Assembly: GCA_002482965.1 (NCBI GenBank)
Contig: DLGZ01000065.1
Location: 172,165-236,164, forward strand
Direction of reading: 5' to 3'
Length of the DNA stretch: 64,000 nt
Source of the DNA: Verrucomicrobiaceae bacterium UBA7681
GTDB taxonomy: Bacteria > Verrucomicrobiota > Verrucomicrobiia > Verrucomicrobiales > Verrucomicrobiaceae
Part shown: in pieces, positions 35,140 to 43,353 of the stretch
Layout: each line of letters opens with the position of its first letter
Numbering within the stretch: the stretch's first letter is position 1
Made by a program: the position numbers and the translations under genes
Notes under the pieces: generated by a model
Told to the model about the DNA's origin: nothing
Database searches by the model: none
Seen by the model: the letters and a program-made list of their open reading frames with translations, nothing else

Positions 35140-35552
35140 ATATGGTAGTTTGTATGTTGTTTGCTCTGTTTGGGTTCCGCTGGTTGGGCCGGAAAAGTGT
35201 TCACCGTTGGCGAAAGAGTGGAAACTGGGATTAAGATGCCTTCGTCGCAGGCGGTTGCGGCTACTATGGGGTGTTCACCCCAATCCTGGAGGTCCATGAT
35301 TGCGCTCTCGCAGATGACATTGACTGCGTCCCCCGCGAGTGAGGCCATGCCCTGAGTGACTCGGATGGTTGTGACAGAGGTTCCCTCGTCGAGCGTCAGG
35401 ACACCGTGATCAAAGCCCCGGCAGAAGGCGGGCTTGCCAGGACGAATGTCGATGCAGCCACAGCCACAGTCGAGATCCACACGCCCGGCTTTGAAAGTCT
35501 GCTGGACGCCTGCGGCATCAACGATGGTGACCTGGATGGCGGGGGTTGGCAT
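35136..35552 (-). CDS. Unknown cytosolic-type protein with CGCGC motif
   Basis: A 138-residue protein without a signal peptide. The N-terminal half has the DLDCGCGCIDIRPGKPAFCRG motif region (Cys at about 29, 31, 33, 44), which could hold a metal or iron-sulphur cluster; the remainder is beta-rich (VLTLDEGTSVTTIRVTQG). I do not recognise a family. Being coupled to the three-CxxC lipoprotein and preceding the AraC regulator in the same strand suggests a role in metal handling. Confidence 0.65.
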   Translation of the reverse strand: MPTPAIQVTIVDAAGVQQTFKAGRVDLDCGCGCIDIRPGKPAFCRGFDHGVLTLDEGTSVTTIRVTQGMASLAGDAVNVICESAIMDLQDWGEHPIVAATACDEGILIPVSTLSPTVNTFPAQPAEPKQSKQHTNYHI

Positions 35553-35617
35553 GCGGCGAGACTAGTTCGCCCATGCCCATCATGCTCCGCATCGCTTCGG
35601 CACTACTGTGCAGATTA

Positions 35618-36532
35618 TCAGGTTTCCGCTTCCCCGATCAATTTCAGGCGATACTCACGCGGGCTGATGCCACACACGCGCTTGAACACACGATTGAACT
35701 GCGAGAGCGATTTGAACCCCGTATCGTAGGCAATGGTGGTGATTTGCAGCCGGGGATTCGCCAGGAGGTTTTTCACCTTTTCCACTCGCACTCGCGCCAC
35801 ATATTCGGTGAAGGTCAGACCCGTGGTCTGGTGAAACAGCTCGCTGAAGTAGCCTGCGCTCACATTTACCGCCTTGGCCACGCGGCCCAGCGAAAGCTCA
35901 TCGTCCGAGTTCGCCTGCACGATGACCTTTGCCTTGGTGATTGAAGCAGACTCCGCCGACTGTGCTTCCAGGCTCAGGGCGTTGGCACACTCGGAGAGAT
36001 GACCGGCAAAGATGTGCAGCAGCCTTAGCATGGCCTCATACTGCGACTCCTTTAGCACGGTGGAGGCCAACCAAGCATCTTCAGCCGTCTTGAAGTTAAA
36101 CTCTGTCCCTAGTTCGAGCAAGGTCTGCGCGACTTTGCTAAACTGCTTCGCATCGGGTCGGTGCAGCAGGATTTGACCTGTTTGAAGAAAAGCGATGATC
36201 TTGTCACCCACCCGCACCGGTACGGCGCTCTCGCAAAGGCCGGCAAAACAATGCAACGATCTGGGCTCCATCCCGGCCTGCTGCTCAAGCTTCTGCTGCA
36301 AGGCAAAGCACGCAGCACAGGCCTGGTTGCCTTTAGCCATCAGGAGACAGAAGGAATTCCCTCCCGGTCGGTTGGACAGTTTACCCAAAGCCCCCCCTGC
36401 CTGTTGCAAATTCAAAGGCAGGCCGGTGGCGCTTTCGAAAGCGCTCTGATAGTCCTGAAACAGTCGGCTCTTAGTGAGCTTCCCGGTCAGCGAATCCGGG
36501 AAGATCTTGGAATTGGCGGAGGGGAGCTGCAT
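35618..36532 (-). CDS. AraC-family regulator with PocR sensory domain
   Basis: A 304-residue regulator from MQLPSANSKIFPDSL (36532); the longer upstream frame is antisense to the next gene and rejected. N-terminal PocR domain (about 25-170) with a Cys cluster: FCLLMAKGNQACAACF and HCFAGLCESAVPVRVGD. C-terminal AraC double helix-turn-helix: SLGRVAKAVNVSAGYFSELF, FTEYVARVRVEKVKNLL, ITTIAYDTGFKSLSQFNRVF and SPREYR. PocR domains bind small ligands in propanediol regulation; here the Cys-rich site might sense metal or redox. It is a likely local activator for the flanking operons. Confidence 0.88.
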   Translation of the reverse strand: MQLPSANSKIFPDSLTGKLTKSRLFQDYQSAFESATGLPLNLQQAGGALGKLSNRPGGNSFCLLMAKGNQACAACFALQQKLEQQAGMEPRSLHCFAGLCESAVPVRVGDKIIAFLQTGQILLHRPDAKQFSKVAQTLLELGTEFNFKTAEDAWLASTVLKESQYEAMLRLLHIFAGHLSECANALSLEAQSAESASITKAKVIVQANSDDELSLGRVAKAVNVSAGYFSELFHQTTGLTFTEYVARVRVEKVKNLLANPRLQITTIAYDTGFKSLSQFNRVFKRVCGISPREYRLKLIGEAET

Positions 36533-36587
36533 ACAGTATGTGTGGCTTCTAGCAGTCTGTCGTCCGACGTGGCAGGCAACCGTGAGC

Positions 36588-37703
36588 TCAGCGAAGGATG
36601 GCAAAACTACCATCGGGCCGGGCATAAGCGGCGGCGTAACTCCACACGGGCAGTTTTTCGCCCTCGCCGGAGTCAGTGATGTGGCCCTGGGCATCAAGCA
36701 AATCCCAATGCAGACTGCCCGCTTTGGACCAGCCGGAGCCGATGACGCTGGTGATGAGGGTCTGGCCTTTCGTATTCTGTGCGAGGGCAGGGTGCTTGGC
36801 GCTCTTGGGGCCGATCTTTTGTGGTGTGCTGGCCGCCGCGCCCATAAGGCTGGTGACGATCTGGCCGTCATTTTCCCAAGTGGCACGCACGGTTTCCGCA
36901 GTACGCAGGAGGCTGGCGCTGCTCATGGGGCAGGCGGCGATGCGCCAGTCGTCGAGCTTGGTCAGCGTGGAGCGTCCGGCCTTTTGTGTGATGAGCGTCA
37001 TGCCGCGTGCATTCGGCGTGGTGGCGGCGCGATAGAGCACGCTCAGCGTGTCATCAGCGGCCAAATACGCACGTAGGGAACAGCAGGCGCAAACGCCGGG
37101 CTGTGCGGGGTTCATTGGTGTGGGGGCAGAGAATGTGCGGCCATCATCGACGGAATAGCGTACCCAGACGAGGCGGGAGCCTTCGCCCATTTCGCCAGCA
37201 GGCGCGGCGTGCCAGACGATGCTGACATGGCCCTTATCATTGGCAGCGATGGATGCCCCGCCATCGAGCGCAGTGGTGTCTCCCAGCAAATTTTGCTGCG
37301 GGCTGAATTCTTTCGCACCAGGCTGGAGCCGTGCGTAGAGCAGCTTAGACTGCGGCATCTTGCCCGGTTTGGTATCGGCACTGCCGTTCCAAATGACCTG
37401 CACGCTGCCGTCCTTTCCCAGCGCCATTTGTGCGCCGCGAATGGTGCCAGTGGCGATGCCAGAGCGAAGCTCGCTGTTGACGGTGACAGGAGCAGACCAG
37501 GCACCACTCTCCGCGCGGCGTGTGCTGTGGCGGATGTCGCAACTTTTGGGATCACCCTTGAGATAGACCAGATGCACGATGCCTGAGGTGGTCACAAGAA
37601 CTTGCGGCTGGATGCCCGGCTCCGGGAGCGATTCGACCTGCACCTCTGCGTGCAGTGGCATGGCGAGTAACAGCAAAGAGGGAAGCAGAAGGATGGATTT
37701 CAT
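36588..37703 (-). CDS. Exported BNR/sialidase-like propeller protein
   Basis: About 371 residues from MKSILLLPSLLLLAMPLHAE (37703), a good signal peptide. Repeats of the Asp-box/BNR type (VRYSVDDGRTFSAP, IRHSTRRAESGAWSAP, SIVWHAAPAG) indicate a six-bladed propeller of the exo-sialidase superfamily. Catalytic Arg/Tyr/Glu of true sialidases cannot be identified with confidence. A CACC motif (QPGVCACCSLRA) and a later CPMS are unusual and could bind metal. Location in the metal island argues for a metal-related role over glycan cleavage. Confidence 0.72.
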   Translation of the reverse strand: MKSILLLPSLLLLAMPLHAEVQVESLPEPGIQPQVLVTTSGIVHLVYLKGDPKSCDIRHSTRRAESGAWSAPVTVNSELRSGIATGTIRGAQMALGKDGSVQVIWNGSADTKPGKMPQSKLLYARLQPGAKEFSPQQNLLGDTTALDGGASIAANDKGHVSIVWHAAPAGEMGEGSRLVWVRYSVDDGRTFSAPTPMNPAQPGVCACCSLRAYLAADDTLSVLYRAATTPNARGMTLITQKAGRSTLTKLDDWRIAACPMSSASLLRTAETVRATWENDGQIVTSLMGAAASTPQKIGPKSAKHPALAQNTKGQTLITSVIGSGWSKAGSLHWDLLDAQGHITDSGEGEKLPVWSYAAAYARPDGSFAILR

Positions 37704-37776
37704 GGCCGATGAAACGGTGATGCTGGGCGCTTTCAAGACGGAGGCGTCAAAAGCAGCCAGCATTTTCGATCTTCAC

Positions 37777-38028
37777 TTACTTCTGCACTGCTTTCACCTT
37801 CGCCACGAACTTGGCGGGATCTTTGTTGAAGTCCTTGAGGCAGGACTTGCAGCAGAGGTAAACGTCGGTGCCGTCATGAGTGACTTTGACCGGCTTGCCC
37901 ATGCCTCCAAGGTCTTCGTCAGAAACGACGCATTTTTTGAGCGGGTACGTGGTGGGGACGCCTTCAACGGCGGAGGCGAGGCCAGCGCTGAGAATCAGGC
38001 TGGAAAGGAGAGCGAGGGTAAGTTTCAT
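37777..38028 (-). CDS. Exported YHS-like small protein
   Basis: An 83-residue protein with signal peptide MKLTLALLSSLILSAGLASA. The mature part shows a YHS/TRASH-like metal-binding pattern: KKCVVSDEDLGG, then VYLCCKSCLKDFNKDPAKFV. It probably binds Cu or a similar metal in the periplasm. Seventy-two bases upstream of its start lies an AGGGGTTGGT motif shared with the gene at 39591-39893. It lies directly downstream of the ECF sigma gene. Confidence 0.8.
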   Translation of the reverse strand: MKLTLALLSSLILSAGLASAVEGVPTTYPLKKCVVSDEDLGGMGKPVKVTHDGTDVYLCCKSCLKDFNKDPAKFVAKVKAVQK

Positions 38029-38099
38029 GTTGGATGCTGTTGTGTCTGGGTTTGTGACTGCCTGAATGTGACGGTCAGCAGGTGCAACGCCGACCGGCG

Positions 38100-38125
38100 A
38101 CCAACCCCTCACTCTTTTTCAACAT
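38100..38125 (-). promoter_or_regulatory. Candidate shared promoter motif, site 1
   Basis: On the minus strand, AGGGGTTGGT preceded by an A-rich run and followed by GG(T)CGG and GTTG at about 15 bases, centred near 38105, 72 bases before the start at 38028. The same layout occurs before 39893. It may be the promoter read by the nearby ECF sigma factor. The supporting evidence is two-copy conservation only. Confidence 0.4.
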
Positions 38126-38697
38126 CACCAAGACTGGCGGCGGAAAGCTTCCCTCAATGCCTGTCGTGCGCGGTAGATGCGCACTTCGACGGCCTTGGCA
38201 GAGCAGCCAAGTGTTATGGCGATGTCAGCATGGCTCATGTCTTCCACAGTGAAGAGCAGCAGCGCCTCACGCAGATCGGCGGGCAGGCCAGCAATGGCTT
38301 GCTTGACCAGGGCGTTTTTCTCTCGCAACTCTGCCGCCGCGTCTGGGGCGAGCTGAGGGTCTTCGGGTTCGTGAAGCATCACGCCTGCTTCATCCGTAAG
38401 CGGCACGGTAGGATGGCGGCTTTTCCAGCGGGCGTGACTCCGCGCGAGATTGGCCGCGATGTGAAAAAGGTAGGTCGAAAAAGCTGCGGTGGGTTTGTAG
38501 CTGTGACGGCTGGTGTACAGGCGCACAAACGTCTCCTGCGCGAGATCCATTGCCGTGGCATGATTACCAACCATTCGCAGGAGAAAGGCGGCGACACGCT
38601 CGCGCCATCGGGACATGAGTGCGTTCAGGGCTAGATCCTCACCTTCGGCGAGACGCTGCATGAGCAAGACATCGGCATCGGTGGTTGTGGCGTCCAT
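38125..38697 (-). CDS. ECF-type RNA polymerase sigma factor (CnrH-like position)
   Basis: A 190-residue sigma-70 family ECF factor. Region 2: MSRWRERVAAFLLRMVGNHA, then MDLAQETFVRLYTSRHSY and AAFSTYLFHIAANLARSHAR; region 4: GLPADLREALLLFTVEDMSH followed by ADIAITLGCSAKAVEVRIYR. Its place third after a short membrane protein and a CnrX-like sensor is the exact cnrY-cnrX-cnrH order of nickel/cobalt resistance. That makes it the probable activator of local efflux genes. Starts 14 bases after the sensor's stop. Confidence 0.93.
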   Translation of the reverse strand: MDATTTDADVLLMQRLAEGEDLALNALMSRWRERVAAFLLRMVGNHATAMDLAQETFVRLYTSRHSYKPTAAFSTYLFHIAANLARSHARWKSRHPTVPLTDEAGVMLHEPEDPQLAPDAAAELREKNALVKQAIAGLPADLREALLLFTVEDMSHADIAITLGCSAKAVEVRIYRARQALREAFRRQSW

Positions 38698-38711
38698 GCG
38701 GCAGATGGGGA

Positions 38712-39197
38712 TCAGTGGCTGCCGGACATGGAGTCAGGCTCCATCGCCATCTCAATGACCTGTGGCAGCATGGCCTCCAGATAATGATGCGACTGCTCGG
38801 GCGACATACAGGAGGCGGTCTGGTACAGATGTGCGAGCATTGCCGCCTGGCCCTCCACATGCAGCGCCGCATGCTCTTGCAGGGCGAGCTTGAGTTCCGG
38901 TGTTACCTGATGCCCAGCATGCACGAGTTGCTTTACTTTTGCATGCGATGCCATCACACGCATGCATAGCGCTTCACAGGTCGGACGATAGGCCAGATGC
39001 AAGGCGCTGACCTTGGTAAACTGCTCGTCGGAGAGCTGGAATTTACGGCGGAGCCATTCAAGTTCGGGCAGTTGAGAATTTCCATCATGGAGCCCACTAG
39101 GCTCGATTAAAATGCAGCCGCATTGCCGTCGCACGACAAAAAAGCCTGTCATGCCAACCAGAAGCGCGACGATGAGAATGTAAATGCCGCGTTTCAT
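38712..39197 (-). CDS. CnrX-like periplasmic metal sensor (Metal_resist family)
   Basis: A 161-residue protein with one N-terminal membrane anchor (GIYILIVALLVGMTGFFVV) and a helical periplasmic domain. The LTxxQ-type motif FQLSDEQFTKVSALHLAYRP and the downstream MASHAKVKQLVHAGHQ and EHAALHVEGQAAML supply several His and Met residues for metal binding; the C-terminus adds MEPDSMSGSH. Matches the CnrX/NccX/Metal_resist group by layout. Coupled by ATGA to the upstream anti-sigma-like gene. Confidence 0.83.
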   Translation of the reverse strand: MKRGIYILIVALLVGMTGFFVVRRQCGCILIEPSGLHDGNSQLPELEWLRRKFQLSDEQFTKVSALHLAYRPTCEALCMRVMASHAKVKQLVHAGHQVTPELKLALQEHAALHVEGQAAMLAHLYQTASCMSPEQSHHYLEAMLPQVIEMAMEPDSMSGSH

Positions 39198-39514
39198 TCC
39201 GGCAGTGTGGTGTGACCAGCTTTCAATGGGTTGATGGAAGCGATATAAGCGGCGCTCATAGACGCGCTGTCATTTGGAGCGGTGATGCTACCTAACCCAA
39301 TGCCAAGACCCAGCGTCACGATCACCACCGCCAGCGCGGGTGCCGGGCGTGCCACCCAAAGGAACAGTTCCTGGCTCCAGCGCCGCCACTGGGCTGACCA
39401 TGAATGCTCCTCGGCAATAGCGATGCGTGCCCAGACTTCACGTTGGAACGAAGCCGGAAACACAGGCCGGGGCTGCGTCTGTCGGATCAGGGAATTGATT
39501 TCGTCGTCATTCAT
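39194..39514 (-). CDS. Short membrane protein, probable anti-sigma factor (CnrY-like position)
   Basis: A 106-residue protein starting at MNDDEINSLIRQTQPRPVFP (39514). The N-terminal cytosolic part (about 55 residues) has the FxxxVWxRI-type helix (SFQREVWARIAIAE) seen in small anti-sigma proteins; one membrane helix follows (APALAVVIVTLGLGIGLGSI) with a short periplasmic tail. It shows little sequence identity to CnrY that I can judge, so the role rests on gene order: it is first in a trio followed by a metal sensor and an ECF sigma. Confidence 0.7.
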   Translation of the reverse strand: MNDDEINSLIRQTQPRPVFPASFQREVWARIAIAEEHSWSAQWRRWSQELFLWVARPAPALAVVIVTLGLGIGLGSITAPNDSASMSAAYIASINPLKAGHTTLPE

Positions 39515-39590
39515 GGCGGTAAAGATGGCGGATGATGGGGGTGAACACAACCCGCCAGGTCACCCGGTGCCTGGCTGGCTAGGCGCTCTC

Positions 39591-39893
39591 TCAGTTGGAG
39601 CACTGCTTGCGCTCCGTGGTGGAGCAGTTTTTGCCAGCGTGCGGCGCATCGCAGCCGGTGTTGCATGCGGTGCTGCTACTGGCTTGAATGCCGCCCTTGC
39701 CGGGACCGGAGGAGTAACGTGTGCTGGTGTTGCAGCAGGACTTGAGGCTCGGAGTCTTCGCGGCATGGGCCGCGCTGACAGACGGGGTCACTTTGGCACC
39801 GTAAAAATCCCAGCCAGCAGGGCTTGCTGAGGCATTGGTGGAACTGAAGCCGACGATCAAAGCGGCGGCGAGGAGGGTGAGTTTCGTTTTCAT
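39591..39893 (-). CDS. Small exported Cys-rich protein
   Basis: A 100-residue protein with signal peptide MKTKLTLLAAALIVGFSSTN then ASA. The mature part carries CC, C(x)3C (CNTGC) and two more Cys (CSTTERKQC) with many Ser, Thr, Lys and His residues. No family recognised; most likely a metal-binding or disulphide-stabilised periplasmic protein. The start is preceded, 68 bases upstream, by the AGGGGTTGGT motif. Confidence 0.75.
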   Translation of the reverse strand: MKTKLTLLAAALIVGFSSTNASASPAGWDFYGAKVTPSVSAAHAAKTPSLKSCCNTSTRYSSGPGKGGIQASSSTACNTGCDAPHAGKNCSTTERKQCSN

Positions 39894-39940
39894 GGTTGGA
39901 TTGGGTTTCGTTTGGTTGCACGCGGTGAATTGCGTTCATC

Positions 39941-39980
39941 CAGTTCAACTCCGGCCCACCACCAACCCCTCTCGTTTTTT
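39941..39980 (-). promoter_or_regulatory. Candidate shared promoter motif, site 2
   Basis: Minus-strand AGGGGTTGGT (39961-39970), preceded by AAAAAACGAG and followed by GGGCCGG-A-GTTGAAC. Aligns over about 40 bases with the site at 38100 and at a similar distance from the start codon (68 versus 72 bases). Candidate promoter for the ECF sigma. Confidence 0.4.
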
Positions 39981-40044
39981 ATGAAAAGAAAAGCGACGGA
40001 TGAAGAGAGCAGAAGCCAAGGCTCTCGGAGAGGCTCAATCCAAT

Positions 40045-40173
40045 TCATCCGTACAACTCCGTGATTTTGGAGGCCGTGTTCTCACACAACAGCATTGGGA
40101 CGACACAGGAGAAGATCAGCAAGCCGGTGATCTGAGCTTGCTGGGCGGTGACGTTGCCCGGCTGCATTTTCAT
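40045..40173 (-). CDS. 42-residue membrane peptide
   Basis: Starts MKMQPGNVTAQQAQITGLLI at 40173, five bases after the stop of the next upstream gene, and ends ENTASKITELYG. It has one hydrophobic stretch (ITGLLIFSCVVPMLLC). The close spacing to the two small and large genes upstream suggests it is a real, cotranscribed small membrane protein, but no family is recognised. Confidence 0.45.
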   Translation of the reverse strand: MKMQPGNVTAQQAQITGLLIFSCVVPMLLCENTASKITELYG

Positions 40174-40178
40174 GATGA

Positions 40179-40394
40179 TCACTTATTCATTGGCTGCGGC
40201 CGCCATGCATAGATTCCGAGGGCTACTGTGACAGCGGTGCTGAGGAGGACAGACATCGCATTCAATGCTGGCGTGGTGGTGACACCCATTACGGTCAGCT
40301 GGGTGCCTGAGCACAGCAAATAAGCGTGGGTGACGGCATGAAATGCCTCCCCGCCGCAGAAGAATTTCGCAATTTCTTTCTTTCGATTGTTCAT
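40179..40394 (-). CDS. Small membrane protein, unknown
   Basis: A 71-residue protein beginning MNNRKKEIAKFFCGGEAFHA (40394), 19 bases after the ATPase stop. It has a conserved-looking FFCGGEAFHAVTHAYLLCSG stretch, two Cys and two or three His residues, and a C-terminal hydrophobic segment (ALNAMSVLLSTAVTVALGIYAW). Likely two membrane segments. Cotranscription with the Zn/Cd-type ATPase suggests metal handling. Confidence 0.65.
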   Translation of the reverse strand: MNNRKKEIAKFFCGGEAFHAVTHAYLLCSGTQLTVMGVTTTPALNAMSVLLSTAVTVALGIYAWRPQPMNK

Positions 40395-40413
40395 CGGGCG
40401 GATGGTGATGTGG

Positions 40414-42666
40414 TTATTGGTGTGAGGATTCTGCGAACGTGTTGCCACCGCGCAGAAGCCGAAGAGCATTCGCGATGACCAGCAAAGTGGCTCCGGTGTC
40501 AGCGAGGATCGCTAGCCACAGGCTGGTGTAGCCTAGCAGGGCGAGGACCAGAAAGATGGCTTTCAAAACGAGGGCAAATGCGATGTTAAACTGGATGATG
40601 CCCACTGTTCGGCGTCCGAGCAGGATGGCCTCGGCAACCATGCTCAGATCATCCTGCATAAGCGCCATGTCGGCAGTTTCGATAGCGGTGTCGGTTCCTG
40701 CACCGCCCATGGCGATGCCAACGCTGGCGGCGGCCATGGCAGGCGCGTCGTTCACGCCATCTCCGATCATGCCGATGTATTTCAATTCGGCGATGAGGGC
40801 CTTTACTCGCTCGATCTTCTGGTCGGGCAGAAGGTCGCCGTGGGCTTCGTCGATACCGCATTGCTTGGCTATGGCACTGGCGGTGCGCTGGTTGTCGCCG
40901 CTGAGCATGACGATCTTGGTGAGGCCTGCACGATGCAGGGCCGCGATGGCAGCGGGAGCGTTGGCACGCATGGCGTCGCCGACAGCAAGGATTCCGAGCA
41001 CTTCGCCTTTGCAGTCACCGTGCGGCCTGTGGCCGACCACAACCACTGACAGTGCGTCGGCCTCGATGGCCGCGAGTTGCTCTTCGATCTCGGACGAGCA
41101 GACACCGAGTTCATGGGCAAGGCGATGGTTGCCGACAAAGTAGCGATGTCCGTCGAGGTCGGCCTCGGCTCCGCGTCCGTCGAGGGACTGGTAGTTTTCG
41201 CTGCGCGGGAACTGGACCTTCTTGTCGTTCGCATACGTCACGACGGCCTGCGCCAGCGGATGCTCAGAGTGTGTGTCGATGGCAGCGGCAATGCGGATGA
41301 TCTCCGTTTCATCCTTGGAGTTGACCGTGATGACTTTAATAACGCGAGGTTTGCCTTCTGTTATGGTGCCAGTTTTGTCCACGCACAGGGCTTTGAGTTT
41401 GCCGACCGCTTCCAGCACGGCACCGCCCTTGATAAGCACACCACGCCGCGCCATTGCAGTGAGACCCGATACGACGGACACAGGCGTCGAAATGACCAAT
41501 GCGCATGGGCAGGCGATCACGAGCAGCACAAGGCCGCGATAGAACCAGGTGAGCCATACACCGCCGAAAAACAACGGCGGCAGGAGCATGACGAGCACGG
41601 CAGCGACCATGACGGCGGGTGTGTAGTAGCGGGCAAAGACATCGACGAAGCGTTGAGACGGAGCTTTTTGCGACTGCGCCTCCTCCACGAGATGAATGAT
41701 CTTGGCTATGGTGCTGTCTGTGCTGGCTTTGGTGGTGCGGACTTCGAGTGACCCGGAGCCATTGATGGTGCCAGCGAACACACCATCGCCGGGCTTCTTC
41801 TCCACCGGCATCGACTCCCCGGTGATGGGAGCTTGATTGACGGCGGAGTTTCCTTTCAAGACTTCGCCATCGAGTGGAATGCGCGCTCCAGACTTTACCG
41901 CAATGGTTGCACCCACGGCAACCTCGGCGACGGGCACTTCACGAAACGTCTCGCCGTCTTTAAGCAGGGCGGTTTCCGGCGTGAGTTGCATGAGCGCCTG
42001 AACAGCCTTGCGTGCACGGGCTAGACTGAAGGCTTCGAGCAATTCTGAGAGCGCAAACAGGAATGTCACCGCTGCACCTTCCGACCATTGTTGAATTAAC
42101 AGCGCTCCCGCAACTGCAACGGTCATAAGAACGTTCATGTCTAAAGCGCGCCGTTGCAACGCACGCCACGCCTTGGGTACGGTAAACCAGCCGCCTGCGA
42201 TGATGGCGATGGCATACGCAACATCTGCAATCCACTCCGGCCCGAACTTCAGCCACTCGACGAGCATGCCGAGGCCAAGGCTTAAACCTGAAATGCTGAC
42301 TGCGATCTGGCGCATTCGTTTTGCGCCTTCCAGGTCAGCGGTGTCTTCACCATCGGGCGTTGCCTTCATGCCGGTGGTTGCGATGGTGCTGATCAACTGC
42401 GCAGCTGTGACGCTCGCTTCGTGCGAGAGTGTGACTTTACCGCCCATCAAATTCACGCGCACGTCGCGCACTCCCTTGAGCGGACGCAGCACCTGTTCCA
42501 GCGCCGCGACTTCATCGGCACAGTCCATGCCGGTGATGCGAAGGGTGGTCTCTTGGTCACCTTTTGCATCGGGATTGAGCGCAATGTTTTCAGGTGCGGC
42601 CTTGCTGTGGTCATGCCCGTGCTCGAGTGCATTGGATACAGGGGAGGGAGTGTTTTGAGTGTTCAT
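40414..42666 (-). CDS. zntA: Zn/Cd/Pb-type P1B ATPase
   Basis: A 750-residue metal exporter. His-rich N-terminus (EHGHDHSK), then an HMA domain with GMDCADEVAALE (about 46-58), in which the usual CxxC is reduced to DCADE as in some CadA/ZntA. The transport motif is VIACPCALVISTP, phosphorylation site DKTGTITEGKPRV, followed by SEHPLAQ and GDGVNDAPAM. Helix 8 has the KxxD-like pattern of Zn/Cd pumps (LAILADTGATLLVIANAL). CPC with D in the last helix suggests divalent Zn, Cd or Pb rather than Cu. Full length. Confidence 0.92.
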   Translation of the reverse strand: MNTQNTPSPVSNALEHGHDHSKAAPENIALNPDAKGDQETTLRITGMDCADEVAALEQVLRPLKGVRDVRVNLMGGKVTLSHEASVTAAQLISTIATTGMKATPDGEDTADLEGAKRMRQIAVSISGLSLGLGMLVEWLKFGPEWIADVAYAIAIIAGGWFTVPKAWRALQRRALDMNVLMTVAVAGALLIQQWSEGAAVTFLFALSELLEAFSLARARKAVQALMQLTPETALLKDGETFREVPVAEVAVGATIAVKSGARIPLDGEVLKGNSAVNQAPITGESMPVEKKPGDGVFAGTINGSGSLEVRTTKASTDSTIAKIIHLVEEAQSQKAPSQRFVDVFARYYTPAVMVAAVLVMLLPPLFFGGVWLTWFYRGLVLLVIACPCALVISTPVSVVSGLTAMARRGVLIKGGAVLEAVGKLKALCVDKTGTITEGKPRVIKVITVNSKDETEIIRIAAAIDTHSEHPLAQAVVTYANDKKVQFPRSENYQSLDGRGAEADLDGHRYFVGNHRLAHELGVCSSEIEEQLAAIEADALSVVVVGHRPHGDCKGEVLGILAVGDAMRANAPAAIAALHRAGLTKIVMLSGDNQRTASAIAKQCGIDEAHGDLLPDQKIERVKALIAELKYIGMIGDGVNDAPAMAAASVGIAMGGAGTDTAIETADMALMQDDLSMVAEAILLGRRTVGIIQFNIAFALVLKAIFLVLALLGYTSLWLAILADTGATLLVIANALRLLRGGNTFAESSHQ

Positions 42667-42894
42667 ATCGGTGTGACACGGTCTGGCGTGACGAGCGGTT
42701 GCGACTTTATAGAATCAGTAGGTTAAAGGGGCGTTGTGCCACGCGCACCTAGTCGCTCCGAGCGAGGGGGGAAGGCTTAGCAGACGAAGAAACCCTGCTG
42801 CCAGTTACTAAACGCGGACACGGGCACAACCGGTCAGCAGAAAACATGCCCATTAATTGGCTGGAACCTAATGCGGGGGATGTCGGTTCTTCAC
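42667..42894. other. Intergenic
   Basis: A 228-base gap between the Zn/Cd-type ATPase and the next gene; it should hold the ATPase promoter. I see no gene, no clear inverted repeat and no match to the AGGGGTTGGT motif. Confidence 0.5.
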
Positions 42895-43290
42895 TCACGG
42901 ATTTTTTGCTGGCTTTCCGCGCTTTTGCCATGGCAAATCAAGCAACCCGATCTGGTTGACATTATCTGGACCAAAAAATGGAATGCGCAGGTTGACGTGG
43001 ATTCTCATGCCGGGTTGCAAGTGGGAAGGAGAGGTTTCGACCTCACCGTGCCAGAATCTGGCCCATGATGAGTAAACGAACTGGCGTACGGGACCCCCAT
43101 CCTCGACGAAAGTGATCCATCGTGTGTTATGGTTGACACTTTGCACCACGCCGGTCATGGAGGTTCCCCGTGTGCGGAAAACTCCGACGTTGGATGGACG
43201 ACAGTTCGAAGATCCAAATGCCTCGACGGTGGCTGGCAGCCACAGGGCGGCGAGAGAGAATAGGAGGCCCAGTTTAGTCAATGGATTCAT
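42895..43290 (-). CDS. Exported beta-rich protein, unknown (DUF5666-like style)
   Basis: A 131-residue protein from MNPLTKLGLLFSLAALWLPA (43290), with a signal peptide ending TVEAFG. The rest is beta-strand rich: SMTGVVQSVNHNTRWITFVE, RQFVYSSWARFWHGE, and LQPGMRIHVNLRIPFFGPD, which looks like one OB-type barrel. Such small barrels occur in exported DUF5666-like proteins and in NfeD/OB-fold metal-resistance proteins. Not confidently assignable. Confidence 0.6.
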   Translation of the reverse strand: MNPLTKLGLLFSLAALWLPATVEAFGSSNCRPSNVGVFRTRGTSMTGVVQSVNHNTRWITFVEDGGPVRQFVYSSWARFWHGEVETSPSHLQPGMRIHVNLRIPFFGPDNVNQIGLLDLPWQKRGKPAKNP

Positions 43291-43353
43291 GTGCGGGGGA
43301 ACCAGCAGCGCCGTCCACCGAGCGGACGGCACTGCGGTGTGCGGTGCTGAAGG

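Noticed and set aside
36588..37703. True sialidase
   Set aside because: BNR-type repeats are present, but the catalytic Arg triad, Tyr and Glu cannot be identified, and the context is metal resistance.
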